Source of the DNA: Actinomycetes bacterium
GTDB taxonomy: Bacteria > Actinomycetota > Acidimicrobiia > Acidimicrobiales > Ilumatobacteraceae
Length of the DNA: 64,000 nucleotides
Direction of reading: 5' to 3'
Assembly (NCBI GenBank): GCA_027491335.1
Contig: JAIXWJ010000060.1
Coordinates: forward strand, 1-64,000
A program made the translations under genes and the position numbers. This document shows positions 62,977 through 64,000 of the stretch, one piece after another; the first letter of the stretch is position 1; every line of letters starts with the position of its first letter. Under the pieces are notes generated by a model, which saw only the letters and a program-made list of their open reading frames with translations, did not search any database and was not told the origin of the DNA.

Positions 62977-64000
62977 ATGAATTCGATCGACCTTCTCGCC
63001 GACCTCGATGCTCGCGGAATGATCCACGACTCGACCGACCGTGGTGCCTTGAGCGCGCGCCTGGCCGAGGGACCGATCTCGGTGTACGTCGGTTTCGATC
63101 CCACCGCGGATTCATTGCACGCCGGCAACCTTCTCGGTCAGGTGATGTTGCGCCGTTTCCAGTTGGCGGGACACAAACCGGTCGTGTTGGCCGGCGGCGC
63201 CACGGGCATGGTCGGTGATCCCGGTGGACGCAGCGAGGAGCGCAATCTTCTTGATCGCGAAACCCTCGCCCACAACGTGCGCTGCGTGAAGTCTCAATTG
63301 GAACGCATCCTCGACTTCGACGGTCCGCATGCCGCGCGTCTCGTCGACAACGCCGATTGGACCGCTCCGATGAGTGCGCTCGAGTTTCTGCGCGACGTCG
63401 GCAAGCACTTCACGGTCAACCAAATGGTGGCCAAGGAATCGGTGCGCGCTCGCATGGAGAGCGAGAACGGCATCAGTTACACCGAGTTCAGCTACATGTT
63501 GTTGCAAGCCAACGACTTCCGCCATCTGTGCGAACACGAGAGCGTGGAAATGCAGATGGGTGGATCGGACCAGTGGGGCAACATCACCGCGGGCACCGAC
63601 CTCATTCGCCGTCGACTCGCGCGCACCGCGTACGGACTCACGTGGCCGTTGCTCACGCGCAGCGACGGACAGAAGATGGGCAAGTCGGTGCACGGTGCGT
63701 TGTGGCTCGATCCGAACAAGACGAGTCCGTATCAGTTCCGTCAGTACTGGATTCAGTTGCCCGACGAGGACGTCGAGCGTTTCCTTCTGCAACTCACGCT
63801 TCGTTCCGTCGACGAGATTCGTTCGCTCGTTGCCGAACACACCACCGATCCCGGTCGTCGCATCGCGCAACGCGCCTTGGCGCACGACGTGACCGCGTTG
63901 GTTCATGGTGAGGCCGCCGAAGCCGCGGCCGCCGAAGCCGCCGGCGTGTTGTTCGGGGGAGACCCCACCGAAGCCTCGGCCGACGCGCTCGGGGTGGTGG
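62977..64000 (+). CDS. tyrS: Tyrosyl-tRNA synthetase, 3' end outside window
   Basis: The first 341 residues of a class I synthetase are visible; the family is about 420 long, so the C-terminal S4 domain is cut by the window end. The HIGH motif is HAGN at 48-51 (SLHAGNLLG), the tyrosine pocket contains GGSDQWGNITAG (about 189-200), and the KMSKS loop is KMGKS at 233-237. MYTEFSYMLLQA-type residues before it fit bacterial TyrRS. Translation starts at ATG 62977. Confidence 0.96.
   Translation, partial: MNSIDLLADLDARGMIHDSTDRGALSARLAEGPISVYVGFDPTADSLHAGNLLGQVMLRRFQLAGHKPVVLAGGATGMVGDPGGRSEERNLLDRETLAHNVRCVKSQLERILDFDGPHAARLVDNADWTAPMSALEFLRDVGKHFTVNQMVAKESVRARMESENGISYTEFSYMLLQANDFRHLCEHESVEMQMGGSDQWGNITAGTDLIRRRLARTAYGLTWPLLTRSDGQKMGKSVHGALWLDPNKTSPYQFRQYWIQLPDEDVERFLLQLTLRSVDEIRSLVAEHTTDPGRRIAQRALAHDVTALVHGEAAEAAAAEAAGVLFGGDPTEASADALGVV

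Overview
This GC-rich 64 kb window is a chromosomal housekeeping segment of an actinobacterium. The class Acidimicrobiia is my best guess, from overall gene content and from a secreted LytM protein with GGADGIFG-type peptidoglycan-binding repeats; I cannot prove the class from sequence alone. Actinobacterial markers are the mihF-gmk-rpoZ-coaBC-metK-priA order, a PriA without helicase motifs, a SepF/FtsZ division block, a MurE with the diaminopimelate-type DNPR motif, a eukaryote-like IleRS, and frequent leaderless genes (TANNNT followed 6-7 nt later by ATG/GTG).

Layout. 1-3480: end of a ROK kinase, an acyl-CoA dehydrogenase, a small conserved protein, an HNH nuclease and a lipoate-ligase-like protein. 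3511-5184 (minus): secreted LytM/M23 protein. 5262-20516: a nearly complete dcw cluster, mraZ-rsmH-ftsL-ftsI-murE-mraY-murD-ftsW-murG-murC-murB-ftsQ-ftsZ, almost every junction overlapping by 1-4 nt, led by a three-copy MraZ box and lacking murF. 20530-28276: pgeF, yggS, sepF, yggT, ileS, a DksA-like protein with an H1-like Lys/Ala/Pro tail and no zinc cysteines, lspA, rluD. 28293-36577: pyrR-pyrB-pyrC-carA-carB-pyrD, preceded by a PyrR-binding RNA loop next to the pyrR ribosome binding site. 36627-42195: mihF, gmk, rpoZ, coaBC, metK, priA. 42215-47789: an RsmC-like methyltransferase, def-fmt-rsmB, a MogA/MoaB protein, hisG, a small cold-shock-like protein, an alkyltransferase-like protein, a DUF1844-like protein. 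47850-53462: infC (apparent AUA start, structured leader)-rpmI-rplT-trmH family-pheS-pheT. 53459-54707 (minus): TetR regulator and YqgE. 54755-60802: argC-B-D-F-R-H behind tandem ArgR-type palindromes that overlap a leaderless promoter. 60799-64000: MarC, a hot-dog thioesterase, a DUF2332 protein (minus) and the start of tyrS.

How it works together. Most genes serve growth: septal peptidoglycan synthesis, pyrimidine and arginine synthesis (linked through carbamoyl phosphate), translation factors and aminoacyl-tRNA synthetases, N-terminal formyl-Met processing. Visible control is local: MraZ on dcw, PyrR on pyr mRNA, ArgR on arg, and probably IF3/L20 on their own leader.

No intergenic stretch exceeds 300 bases; the longest are 5185-5394, 19168-19394 and 47790-48017. 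I see no tRNA, rRNA, CRISPR array, insertion sequence, prophage or defence system, and no coherent previously undescribed multi-gene system. The interest lies in regulatory elements and in individual odd proteins.
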